Shown in pieces: positions 1-7,287 of a stretch of 17,199 bases of DNA (within the stretch, counting starts at the first letter, position 1; each line of letters starts with the position of its first letter). The stretch lies in contig CAMOEE010000026.1 in the NCBI GenBank assembly GCA_946611835.1, positions 1 through 17,199 on the forward strand. Direction: 5' to 3'. Under the pieces are notes generated by a model, which worked only from the letters and a program-made list of their open reading frames with translations, was not told where the DNA came from and made no database searches. Both the position numbers and the translations under genes were made by a program. This DNA is from an uncultured Treponema sp. (lineage in GTDB: Bacteria; Spirochaetota; Spirochaetia; Treponematales; Treponemataceae).

Positions 1-632
1 GACTTGCAATCACATATCCTGAGATTTACGAAATGCAGGTTGAGGCAATCGCCCGGGCAACGGCACAGCTGGAAAAAGAGAGCAAGAAGCACAATGTCCT
101 GATTATGATTCCGAATGTCGTTTCTTACAACGAAGTCGAGCAGATCCGTAAGCAGGCAGAAGCTGTAATCGATAAGGTAAACAAAGAGAAGGGAGTCAAC
201 CTCAAATTCGAGATTGGCTCAATGATTGAGTTCCCGAGAGCCGCTTTGAGCGCTGGAAAAATCGCAAAATACGCTGACTTCTTCTCGTTCGGAACAAACG
301 ACCTCACTCAGACCACATTCGGTTTCAGCCGCGACGACTACGGCAAGTTCATTGAGTCTTACCTGCAGCAGAGAATCCTTGAGGACGACCCGTTCGCCAC
401 ACTCGACGAAGACGGTCCTGCAGCCCTCATGGAAATCGCCGAGGAAAAAGGCCGCACTGTCAACCAGCACCTGCACCTGGGCATTTGTGGTGAGCACGGC
501 GGAGACCCGGCATCAATCCACATCTGTTACAGAATCGGCTTGAACTATGTAAGCTGCTCTCCATACCGTGTTCCATTGGCTCGACTGGCTGGAGCGCAGG
601 CTGTAATTGAGTACGAGAGAGAACATCAGTAA
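1..632 (+). CDS. ppdK: Pyruvate, phosphate dikinase, C-terminal part (5' end outside window)
   Basis: The open frame enters from the left edge: ten codons before the first in-frame ATG (33) already read LAITYPEIYE, the conserved lead-in to the PEP/pyruvate-binding barrel, so ATG 33 is internal and not the start. PPDK interconverts pyruvate, ATP and phosphate with PEP, AMP and pyrophosphate in the cytoplasm, giving reversible PPi-linked glycolysis. Counting from ATG 33, the TIM-barrel active-site motif GTNDLTQ lies at residues 87-93 and CGEHGG at 152-157, whose Cys is the catalytic acid. The usual C-terminal signature (YVSCSPYRVPLARLAGAQA) follows, so the C-terminus is complete. The ATP-grasp and phosphohistidine domains would lie upstream of the window. 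A hairpin-rich tail and a terminator follow the TAA. The identification is very secure. Confidence 0.96.
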   Translation, partial: LAITYPEIYEMQVEAIARATAQLEKESKKHNVLIMIPNVVSYNEVEQIRKQAEAVIDKVNKEKGVNLKFEIGSMIEFPRAALSAGKIAKYADFFSFGTNDLTQTTFGFSRDDYGKFIESYLQQRILEDDPFATLDEDGPAALMEIAEEKGRTVNQHLHLGICGEHGGDPASIHICYRIGLNYVSCSPYRVPLARLAGAQAVIEYEREHQ

Positions 633-639
633 GAAGGAT

Positions 640-708
640 AGGGGAGAAGTCTCTCCCCTGCGTCGCACGGCGTTGCGCCGCACCCCACTCTCCTAGGGGA
701 CACCCCTA
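640..708 (+). repeat. Structured dispersed element after ppdK (copy 1)
   Basis: This stretch lies between the ppdK stop and its terminator. It contains three stems in order: an 8-bp hairpin (640-647 with 652-659, loop of four); a stem pairing TGCGTCGC (659-666) with GCGCCGCA (675-682) with one mismatch, whose right arm runs on into CCCC; and TAGGGG-ACA-CCCCTA (694-708). The same order of parts, with identical core arms, occurs after the chemoreceptor gene at 13847-13941 on the other strand, in the same orientation relative to the upstream gene. That recurrence is direct sequence evidence for a repeat family. Function is unknown; it could be a 3' UTR structure or a small non-autonomous element. 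Confidence 0.7.
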
Positions 709-712
709 AAAC

Positions 713-744
713 CCCGGTTGGTTTACGCTGACCGGGATTTTTTT
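713..744 (+). terminator. Rho-independent terminator of ppdK
   Basis: A 9-bp stem (CCCGGTTGG with CTGACCGGG, two G-T pairs) encloses a 6-base loop. It is followed by one A and seven Ts. It closes the ppdK transcript before the next promoter. Confidence 0.85.
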
Positions 745-773
745 GCTTCCGCTGATTTAATTTTCTTCTTTTC

Positions 774-802
774 TTGCATAAACATAAGAAGTTTCTTATA
801 CT
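774..802 (+). promoter_or_regulatory. Sigma70-type promoter of the lipoprotein operon
   Basis: TTGCAT (774-779) and TATACT (797-802) are separated by exactly 17 bases. The predicted start near 809 gives a leader of about 27 bases before ATG 836, with an AAAAAGG ribosome-binding sequence at 821-827. Confidence 0.65.
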
Positions 803-835
803 TTTCTCACTATATTCACAAAAAAGGTATTTTTT

Positions 836-2095
836 ATGTCCAAAAAGTTCTTCAAAATTCTGGTCGCCATATTTTTTGGCTATTCGTTGTCTTTCTTAGC
901 CTGTACTGTCGAGGAAAGTGGCTCTAAAGAACCGGCACCCCCAGCAATCAAAAGTATTGCCGTTGCACAGGCTCCTTCAAAAAGTTCTTATCAACTTGGC
1001 GAAAAATTAAATCTTTCGGGGCTCATCGTTACGGCCGCTTACACGAACGATATCACAGGCATTATCACTAATTATACAAGTGACCCGGCCCCTGAAACAG
1101 TTCTTCAGTCTCTCGGAATGCAAACCGTAAATGTTTCGTATAAAAATTTTAGCACTTCATTTTCTATTATGGTTATTGAAGAATCATCAAGCATAATAGA
1201 TCCTTCAGAAACTGAACAAGAAAGTGCCCCAACTACAAAGAAAAAAACTGAGCCAAAAGAAGACTCTGAACCAAAGGAAGATCCTGAGCCTCAGACCATA
1301 GTTGTACCGGAGACAGTCACCATTAAAGGCATTTCAGTAGCTCAGAATCCATCAAAGAAACTCTTTCAGGTTGGAGATGAACTTGACCTTTCGGGGCTTA
1401 TCGTTACAGCCGCTTATTCAAACGGAATCGTCGGGCTTATTTTTGATTACACGACAGAGCCAGCCGCAAATTCAATCATCAGCAAATCTGGGAAACAGAG
1501 CGTAAAAGTTTCTTATGGAGAATTTACTACAGATTTTGAAATCAATGTCGTGGAGCAGCTTGTTACTGAAGAAATCTATCTTAAATCAATCTCTGTTTTC
1601 CAAAAACCGGCAAAATTGACCTATGAACAGAATCAAACTTTGGATTTGACCGGTCTCATTGTTGTAGGAACTTATTCAAACGGAATTAATACGCTTTTTG
1701 CTGATTATCAGACAAGTATAGCAAACGGAACTGTTCTTGATGAGCTGGGAACAAAAACAGTCAAAGTCAAAAAGGGAGAGCTTGAAGCTGAATTCTCCAT
1801 AGAAGTAGTTGAAAAAATCATCTACGGAGACATAAAACCGATAACTGTCACGGTAAAAGATGAAACCGACATTTCAATTGAAAAAGAAAATATCGAAGGC
1901 GGAATTAAATTTAAGGTCTGCGGTGAATATGAATGGATTCAGTGGCGAATGAACGGAAATCTTGCTGGCGTTGAAAGCGAATTCGTATTGAATACAAGCG
2001 AAATCATCGAAGGAAATTATGAAATCTTCCTGAAAGTTAAAGATGAAAAAGGATTTTATAAGAGTTCTACGATTTACATTCAGGCAGGAAAATAA
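836..2095 (+). CDS. Lipoprotein with three bacterial Ig-like domains
   Basis: A 419-residue predicted surface or periplasmic lipoprotein of unknown ligand. Residues 1-22 form a signal peptide ending FLA before Cys23, consistent with the relaxed spirochaetal lipobox. Three repeats of exactly 79 residues follow (38-116, 163-241, 249-327). Each begins I/L-K-x-I-x-V, carries LDLSGLIVTAAYSNG-like sequence in the middle, and ends with a beta strand before VVE; this matches the bacterial Ig-like group 3 (Big_3) pattern. Repeats 1 and 2 are joined by a charged linker (117-162) with EPKED repeats. The last 92 residues form a separate beta-rich module (YEWIQWRMNG, then TSEIIEGNYEIFLKV), a type I recall from other Treponema lipoproteins. 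The start is fixed by the signal peptide and the AAAAAGG upstream. The next lipoprotein gene begins 14 bases after the stop, so the two are probably co-transcribed. An adhesion or envelope role is inference. Confidence 0.88.
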   Translation: MSKKFFKILVAIFFGYSLSFLACTVEESGSKEPAPPAIKSIAVAQAPSKSSYQLGEKLNLSGLIVTAAYTNDITGIITNYTSDPAPETVLQSLGMQTVNVSYKNFSTSFSIMVIEESSSIIDPSETEQESAPTTKKKTEPKEDSEPKEDPEPQTIVVPETVTIKGISVAQNPSKKLFQVGDELDLSGLIVTAAYSNGIVGLIFDYTTEPAANSIISKSGKQSVKVSYGEFTTDFEINVVEQLVTEEIYLKSISVFQKPAKLTYEQNQTLDLTGLIVVGTYSNGINTLFADYQTSIANGTVLDELGTKTVKVKKGELEAEFSIEVVEKIIYGDIKPITVTVKDETDISIEKENIEGGIKFKVCGEYEWIQWRMNGNLAGVESEFVLNTSEIIEGNYEIFLKVKDEKGFYKSSTIYIQAGK

Positions 2096-2109
2096 GGAAG
2101 GGGAGAAAA

Positions 2110-5100
2110 ATGAAAAATTTAGTTAAAGCGATTTTATATATCGGTGTGATTTGTCTTGGTCTCGTATTTGCTTCATGTTCGGATGTAGAAGAAGACAAAG
2201 ACACAAAATCTTATATCACTTTAAATGCATCTGTCGCAAGAACAGTAAACCCGGTTTTTGAAACGGACAACCTTTCGGACTTTGTGTTGACAGGAAGCAT
2301 AAATGGCGGAGAAGTTAAGACTCTTGATTCATGGAAAAGCCTTGCTGTCGTCAAAAGAATTGAAGTGACTGCCGGAAAATGGGACTTTACTCTTTCCTGT
2401 AAAAACGGCTCTGCTTCGCTCAAAGGAACTCTCAATGAAGTCGAAATCGGTGAGGGCGAAAATCCGCTCAGCTTTGAATTGGTTCCTATAAGTCTTGGAA
2501 ATTCAACGAGTTACGGGAGGGTCAGCGTTTCAATCAATGTCCCGCAAAACATAAAGTCAGTAACGGCAGGACTTTTTGATATTGAAAACGAAACTGAAAT
2601 TCCAGAATTCAAAATAGAAAAACTTTTGCTTTCAGGAAGTACGGCGGCTTATACAAAATTAATTGTTCCTTCTGGTTCTTATGTAGTCAGATTCTTTATG
2701 TATGCTGACGAAAAATCTTCTGTCCTTGTGAATGAATATTCTGAAATCGTAAATGTTGCAAGCGAAGCAGAAAGCCATGCAGAAAGGACTGTCGAAAAAG
2801 TCAATGAGATTTATACAATCACTTACGACCTTGTGCAGGAAAACGCAAAAATCAAGGACGGAATTTCTTATCAGAATCACTACACGGTTCTTTCCGATGT
2901 TCTGCTCCTTTCAGCTGATGAAGTTGAATATGCTGACCATGTTTTTATCGGCTGGTACGATAATCTTGAATGTTCTGGCACAAAAATTTCCATTATTGAG
3001 GCAGGAACTGCAAAAGGAAATAAAACTTTCTATGCAAAATGGGCGATTCAGGGAAATCAGACTCTCGAAGCAAGTCAGATTGCAGAAAAACTCGCAACCC
3101 TCGATGAAGGGGTATATACAATTAAAGCGACCGGCCCATGTTCAGACGGATATATCACGGCAATTGCAATGGCTTTGAAAAAACGCCCTGAACTCATTAT
3201 TACCCTTGATTTGTCTGCTACGAACGGGCTTATCAATATTGCAGAAAATGCCTTTAAAGGCTGCACAAATCTTTCAGAAGTCATTCTTCCGGTTTCGGTT
3301 ACAACGATTGGGGATGGAGCATTTAACGGCTGTAACAGTTTGACAAGCATTACGATTCCGTTCATCGGTGAATCAAAAACCGCAACGAATGCTAAAGCGC
3401 TGTTCGGATATATTTTCGGAACAACAGAATACGAAGGCGGAACAGAGACAGTTCAAGAGTATGCTTACAACTCAAAAATAACAAATTATATTCCGACAAG
3501 CCTCAGAAAAGTAACCGTGCTTGACGGAAATGTCAGTTATGGTTCATTTGACGCATGTAAGAATCTTACATCGATTATCCTTCCAAGCGGACTTGAGACT
3601 ATCGGAAATTATGCATTTAGAAATTGTTCAAATCTTCCTGAGATTCTTATTCCTGAATCTGTAAAAACAATCGGAAATTATGCATTCAGCGGTTGTGAGA
3701 AATTTACCTCTATTGATATTCCAACTAAAGTCACAAAAATCGGTGCTTATGTATTCCAGGAACTTTCAAATCTTTTTTCTGTAAATTTTGCAGATTCAAC
3801 TGAGCTTACAGAAATTGGAAGTTATGCTTTCACTGGCTGTACAAGTCTAACAAATATTATTGTGCCAGATTCAGTAACAAAAATTGGATCAAGTGCATTC
3901 TTCGGATGTTCTAGGCTTACGGAAATTACTATTCCATTTGCGGGAAGCCGTTCTGGAGCAACAAAAGCAGAAGATGAAGGTAGCGCTTGTCTCTTTAGTA
4001 ATATTTTTGGCGGCACAGGAACGGAGATTACACAAACTTATTATAATAAGACCTATAGTTCTACATCAAAAGAAACTATTACAAGAAGCATACCTACATC
4101 ACTTAGAAAAGTTACTGTTACAAAAGTAAGTCCTCTTGAATATGCTTTCTCTGGAATCACAACAGATATCGAGATTATCCTTCCAGAGACTATGGCAACA
4201 CTTACTAAGAATTTGTTCTACAAGGCAAGTGGAATTAAATCAATCAAAATCCCAGATTCTGTTACAACAATTGACTCGTATGCATTTTACGGTTGTTCTG
4301 CGCTGGAATCAATCTCAATTCCTGATTCTGTTACAACAATAGGCACTGATGCTTTTGCTGAATGTAAGTCTATCAAACAGATTAAAATTCCAGAATCCGT
4401 GACAACAATTTCAGCCTATGCTTTCTATTATTGTGAAAAGCTTGAGAATATTAATTTGCCAGAGTCAATTAATTCAATTGGAAAGTGGGCTTTTTATAAT
4501 TGTTCATCATTGAAGGAAATTGTAATCCCTAAAAATGTCACTAAAATCGATGATGAGGCTTTTAGTTATTGTAAATCCCTAACTAAAGTAGTAATTCCAG
4601 ATTCTGTCACTTCGATTTACAGCGCATGTTTCAAAGGTTGTTCTTCTCTTGCTGAAATTACGCTTCCATTTGTAGGAACTGCCCCAACAACTACAGTTTC
4701 AGACAATTCAATGTTTGGTGTAATTTTTGGTTCATCAAGTTATGAAGGCGGTGTAGAAACTGCTCAATCCTGGACAAAATGGAATTCGTCTGGTAATAGT
4801 GGTACTTATCAGACTGCTAAATGTTACATTCCTGAATCTCTTAAAAAAGTAACTATTACCAAGACCGCTCCTCTTGCTTATTCTTTCTCAAGGATTTCAG
4901 TAGATATAGAAGTTGTTCTTCCTGAAAATATGAAAACCATTCCTGACGAATTATTTTATGGTGCAAGGGGGCTTAAATCAATCAAAATACCAGATTCTGT
5001 TACAACAATATATTCTTCTGCTTTCTCTGGTTGTACAGGACTTGAATCAATTACAATTCCGAATTCAGTAACAACAATATCTTCTGCTTTCTCTGGCTGT

Positions 5101-5790
5101 ACAGGACTAAAAACAATTACAATTCCAGATTCAGTGACAAAAATAGATTCTTATGCTTTCTCTGGTTGTACAAATCTTGAACTTTCTATTCCTGAATCTG
5201 TAACCAGCATTGGAGGTTTTGCTTTCAAGAATATCAAGAGTGTGCATTTTGATAATCATACATCAACATCTATTTATGGTGCAAAATCTCTGAAAAGAGA
5301 CTATACAATCACCAATATAAATGGGGCCACATGTACAACACCAGGTTCTTATGATGAGATTTGTAACATCTGCGGAAAAGAATTCCATCATTCTGATGTT
5401 ATCTTACCGCATAACTTTGATGAAGACGGAAAATGTACTGATTGCGGAGTCGAACAATTAAAAGTCGAATCTACTGGAAGTTACAAATTCACTGAAGCTC
5501 CAACTACAAAAATCTGGACTTCAGACAATAAGAATAAGAGCTCTTCATATGCATCAACCACATGGAAACTAAATGGAATTTCTCTGATTTACTGGACTGT
5601 AAGTAGTGAGGAGAATCATGATAAACTCAGAATTACAGTTGATGGAAAGATTGAAGTGGACGATGTAAGTGGTAGTAAGGAAGGATTATTAATCCTGACA
5701 CCTCATAATGAGCATACTGTAAAAGCAACTTATTCAAAAGATAGCAGCTACAATACCAGTTCCGACTGCGCAACACTAAAATTCGAATAA
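2110..5790 (+). CDS. BspA-like leucine-rich-repeat surface lipoprotein
   Basis: A 1226-residue lipoprotein with a signal peptide ending FAS before Cys23. In order: a beta-rich N-terminal region (about 35-230); a Listeria-Bacteroides type repeat module ending FYAKW (about 234-311); a long run of LRR_5 (BspA/TpLRR) repeats of about 23 residues with consensus IPxSVTTIGxxAFxGCxxL (about 372-1050); a four-cysteine module (CNIC at 1085-1088, CTDC at 1109-1112); and a C-terminal beta domain (about 1117-1226). The LRR run is interrupted by three copies of a 55-65 residue insert (about 417-470, 609-670, 853-917) beginning IPFxG, containing a FGxIFG-like motif and ending IPxSLRKVTV. BspA-type proteins in oral and gut bacteria bind host proteins or other bacteria; that role is inferred here. 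The start has a good site (AAGGGGAG) 14 bases after the preceding stop, and a strong terminator follows. Near-identical tandem repeats around 4996-5130 suggest repeat number can change. Confidence 0.92.
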   Translation: MKNLVKAILYIGVICLGLVFASCSDVEEDKDTKSYITLNASVARTVNPVFETDNLSDFVLTGSINGGEVKTLDSWKSLAVVKRIEVTAGKWDFTLSCKNGSASLKGTLNEVEIGEGENPLSFELVPISLGNSTSYGRVSVSINVPQNIKSVTAGLFDIENETEIPEFKIEKLLLSGSTAAYTKLIVPSGSYVVRFFMYADEKSSVLVNEYSEIVNVASEAESHAERTVEKVNEIYTITYDLVQENAKIKDGISYQNHYTVLSDVLLLSADEVEYADHVFIGWYDNLECSGTKISIIEAGTAKGNKTFYAKWAIQGNQTLEASQIAEKLATLDEGVYTIKATGPCSDGYITAIAMALKKRPELIITLDLSATNGLINIAENAFKGCTNLSEVILPVSVTTIGDGAFNGCNSLTSITIPFIGESKTATNAKALFGYIFGTTEYEGGTETVQEYAYNSKITNYIPTSLRKVTVLDGNVSYGSFDACKNLTSIILPSGLETIGNYAFRNCSNLPEILIPESVKTIGNYAFSGCEKFTSIDIPTKVTKIGAYVFQELSNLFSVNFADSTELTEIGSYAFTGCTSLTNIIVPDSVTKIGSSAFFGCSRLTEITIPFAGSRSGATKAEDEGSACLFSNIFGGTGTEITQTYYNKTYSSTSKETITRSIPTSLRKVTVTKVSPLEYAFSGITTDIEIILPETMATLTKNLFYKASGIKSIKIPDSVTTIDSYAFYGCSALESISIPDSVTTIGTDAFAECKSIKQIKIPESVTTISAYAFYYCEKLENINLPESINSIGKWAFYNCSSLKEIVIPKNVTKIDDEAFSYCKSLTKVVIPDSVTSIYSACFKGCSSLAEITLPFVGTAPTTTVSDNSMFGVIFGSSSYEGGVETAQSWTKWNSSGNSGTYQTAKCYIPESLKKVTITKTAPLAYSFSRISVDIEVVLPENMKTIPDELFYGARGLKSIKIPDSVTTIYSSAFSGCTGLESITIPNSVTTISSAFSGCTGLKTITIPDSVTKIDSYAFSGCTNLELSIPESVTSIGGFAFKNIKSVHFDNHTSTSIYGAKSLKRDYTITNINGATCTTPGSYDEICNICGKEFHHSDVILPHNFDEDGKCTDCGVEQLKVESTGSYKFTEAPTTKIWTSDNKNKSSSYASTTWKLNGISLIYWTVSSEENHDKLRITVDGKIEVDDVSGSKEGLLILTPHNEHTVKATYSKDSSYNTSSDCATLKFE
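4996..5130 (+). repeat. Near-identical tandem LRR units inside the BspA-like gene
   Basis: Two adjacent LRR units (residues 963-985 and 986-1007) are almost the same at DNA level: both contain TCTTCTGCTTTCTCTGG followed by TGTACAGGACT. The second lacks one codon (SVTTISSAF against SVTTIYSSAF). Other units in the gene are far more diverged, so this pair looks recent. Confidence 0.75.
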
Positions 5791-5803
5791 TTCCATTCCC
5801 CAC

Positions 5804-5834
5804 GGTCAGTGAAACTGCTCACTGACCTTTTTTT
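5804..5834 (+). terminator. Rho-independent terminator of the lipoprotein operon
   Basis: A perfect 9-bp stem, GGTCAGTGA with TCACTGACC, encloses a 6-base loop and is followed by seven Ts. It lies 13 bases after the BspA-like stop codon. Confidence 0.93.
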
Positions 5835-5882
5835 ATGGGTCTTACCTGCTAAGAATTAAGTTTTACAGTGAGCTTTAAACTG

Positions 5883-6208
5883 TCATTTGATGATTTTGCT
5901 TAGTTCTGGAGAAATCCACAGAATGCAAGTTTGAATATCTTTATTTTTTTGTTTTATGTCTGGTAGATGTATTATTCTTTCATAATGACAAATACGGTTT
6001 CTTAATTCACGAATATCGTTAACATAAATTTGAATACATTTTATGTTTCGTTGAGATTTCGGACAATTTCTGAACACATTTTTTACAAATTTTGATATTT
6101 GTTTTATAAATTGAAAACTGACTTTTAAGCGTTCCGTTGGGGGGCATAAGAGTCCAATCGGATTTTTGAGATATATTTTAAAAGTGCAGATTCAAGGTCT
6201 TTGTTCAT
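5883..6208 (-). pseudogene. Decayed Abi-like (HEPN motif) gene remnant
   Basis: The minus strand retains both ends of what appears to be an Abi-family protein. An N-terminal piece starts at ATG 6208 (MNKDLESALLKYISKIRLDS, 27 codons) and stops at 6125. In another frame a C-terminal piece (5883-6077) reads DIRELRNRICHYERI and later ILWISPELSKII. RNRICH fits the R-x4-H motif of HEPN-type Abi proteins, and the WISPE ending is one I associate with Abi_2-like proteins. Family members are usually 200-330 residues and about 110 codons remain here, so there has been internal loss plus at least two frame breaks, one possibly at the run of six Gs at 6139-6144. No ribosome-binding site is seen. The assignment rests on short motifs. 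This is a remnant of an abortive-infection or toxin-like gene and is probably not functional. Confidence 0.55.
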
Positions 6209-6231
6209 TTTAGAAATGATACATTTGATTT

Positions 6232-6258
6232 TTGAATTATTCCATAGTAAATTATAGT
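6232..6258 (+). promoter_or_regulatory. Possible promoter for the palindromic element
   Basis: TTGAAT (6232-6237) and TATAGT (6253-6258) are 15 bases apart, shorter than ideal. The predicted transcription start (about 6264-6265) coincides with the first base of the CCGCGG arm of the downstream structure. Confidence 0.35.
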
Positions 6259-6261
6259 TGA

Positions 6262-6338
6262 GAGCCGCGGGATTCCTTCTCGCCTGTTTAGCAGGTGGTT
6301 CATCGAAAGATGGCGTAGGGACCGCGGACTGTTTTTTT
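6262..6338 (+). ncRNA. Candidate small structured RNA
   Basis: A compact imperfect palindrome. The outer stem pairs CCGCGG (6265-6270) with CCGCGG (6322-6327) and continues with TTCCT against AGGGA. Inside are two hairpins: CGCCTG-TTTAG-CAGGTG (6281-6297) and CATC-GAAA-GATG (6301-6312), the latter with a GNRA tetraloop. A run of seven Ts (6332-6338) follows the outer stem. The promoter-like sequence at 6232-6258 would start a transcript exactly at the outer stem. It matches no RNA family I recognise, including SRP RNA and tRNA. Alternatives are a leftover end of a mobile element or a plus-strand terminator. It sits between two genes whose transcription does not need it: the BspA-like operon is already terminated and metF runs toward it. 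Confidence 0.35.
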
Positions 6339-6370
6339 AACCCATTCTTTTTCGGCTTTATTTGCCCTCG

Positions 6371-7252
6371 TTACCCATTCGTTGCCTTAATAATCTCATT
6401 CACATTCCCGATGATTGCTCTTGCAATCTCAGGCTTGTTCATGGTGTAGATGTGGATTCCTCGCACGCCGTTGGAGATTAAATCGATAATCTGGTCTGTG
6501 GCGTAGGCGATTCCGGCCTGCATCATGGCTTCCGGGCTGTTTCGGAAGCGGTCGCAGATTGCCAGAAGCTTTCGGGGAATATAGGCGTTGGACAAATCTA
6601 CCATTCGGCTTACCTGATTGGCGTTCGTTATCGGCATGATTCCTGCCAGAACGGGAACATGAATCCCTGCTGCCTGCAGGCGGTAGAGGAAGGAATAGAG
6701 CATGTCGTTGTCGAAGAACATCTGTGTGGTCAGAAAATCAACTCCAGCATCGACTTTGTGCTTTAAATTTTCAATATCGGTTTCCCGGCTTGCGCTCTCA
6801 GGATGTCCTTCCGGGTAGCAGGCTCCACCCACGCAAAATCCCTCTTTTTTGAGCAGGCTTACCAAATCAGAGGCATGGCAGAATCCTGACGGGAAGACAT
6901 TTTCACCGGTGACGGCATCTTTTGGGAAGTCACCCCGCAAGGCAAGCACATTCGAGATATTTTTTGCTTTGAGATTGCTGATTATGTTGTTCAGTGCCTC
7001 GCTTGTTGAGCGCACGCAGGTGAGATGGGCCAGGGCAGCTGTTCCCTGAGCTTCGATTGCCTGGGCAATGTCGGCTGTGTAGCCCTGGGTTGTGCCACCG
7101 GCACCAAAAGTGACGGAAATAAAATCTGGATTTAGTTCTGTAAGCGAAACTGCTGTATTCTTGATTGATTCAAGAGCGTCCTGTTTTTTTGGTGGAAAAA
7201 CCTCAAACGAGAGCGTGACTTTTTTCTTGTTCAGTATGTCTATGATTTTCAT
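6371..7252 (-). CDS. metF: 5,10-methylenetetrahydrofolate reductase
   Basis: This 293-residue cytoplasmic flavoenzyme reduces methylenetetrahydrofolate to methyltetrahydrofolate, the methyl donor for methionine synthesis. The TIM-barrel family motifs are all present: FEVFPPK (17-23, with the conserved Glu), VTFGAGGTTQ (47-56), LAHLTCV (74-80), LALRGD (103-108, with the flavin-side Asp), GGACYPEGHPES (142-153), TTQMFFD (175-181) and AGIMPI (203-208). Length matches the family. The start codon is unusual: no ribosome-binding sequence precedes it, but TATAAT (7266-7261) ends only eight bases upstream, so the mRNA may be nearly leaderless. It lies 117 bases downstream of the NFACT gene on the same strand, with repeat sequence between them. 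No methionine-pathway neighbour is present and no SAM-type riboswitch is seen upstream. Confidence 0.96.
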   Translation of the reverse strand: MKIIDILNKKKVTLSFEVFPPKKQDALESIKNTAVSLTELNPDFISVTFGAGGTTQGYTADIAQAIEAQGTAALAHLTCVRSTSEALNNIISNLKAKNISNVLALRGDFPKDAVTGENVFPSGFCHASDLVSLLKKEGFCVGGACYPEGHPESASRETDIENLKHKVDAGVDFLTTQMFFDNDMLYSFLYRLQAAGIHVPVLAGIMPITNANQVSRMVDLSNAYIPRKLLAICDRFRNSPEAMMQAGIAYATDQIIDLISNGVRGIHIYTMNKPEIARAIIGNVNEIIKATNG

Positions 7253-7260
7253 ATAAGGAA

Positions 7261-7266
7261 ATTATA
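7261..7266 (-). promoter_or_regulatory. Consensus -10 element immediately before metF
   Basis: TATAAT on the minus strand lies eight bases before the metF ATG. A start 6-7 bases further on would fall 1-2 bases before the ATG. The corresponding -35 region (TGGTTT at 17-base spacing) is poor. Confidence 0.35.
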
Positions 7267-7287
7267 ATGAATAAGAAAGAAAAAAAC

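Noticed and set aside
2110..5790. LRR and insert repeats as a CRISPR-like or mobile array
   Set aside because: The repeats keep reading frame and protein register throughout, so they are protein repeats.
6262..6338. tRNA, SRP RNA or integron attC site
   Set aside because: No acceptor/T-arm pattern, no GGAAGGAAG-type SRP motif, and no paired RYYYAAC/GTTRRRY sites at the ends.
6338..6380. ACCCATTC repeated 33 bases apart as a target-site duplication
   Set aside because: Eight bases in AT-rich DNA with nothing element-like between the copies.
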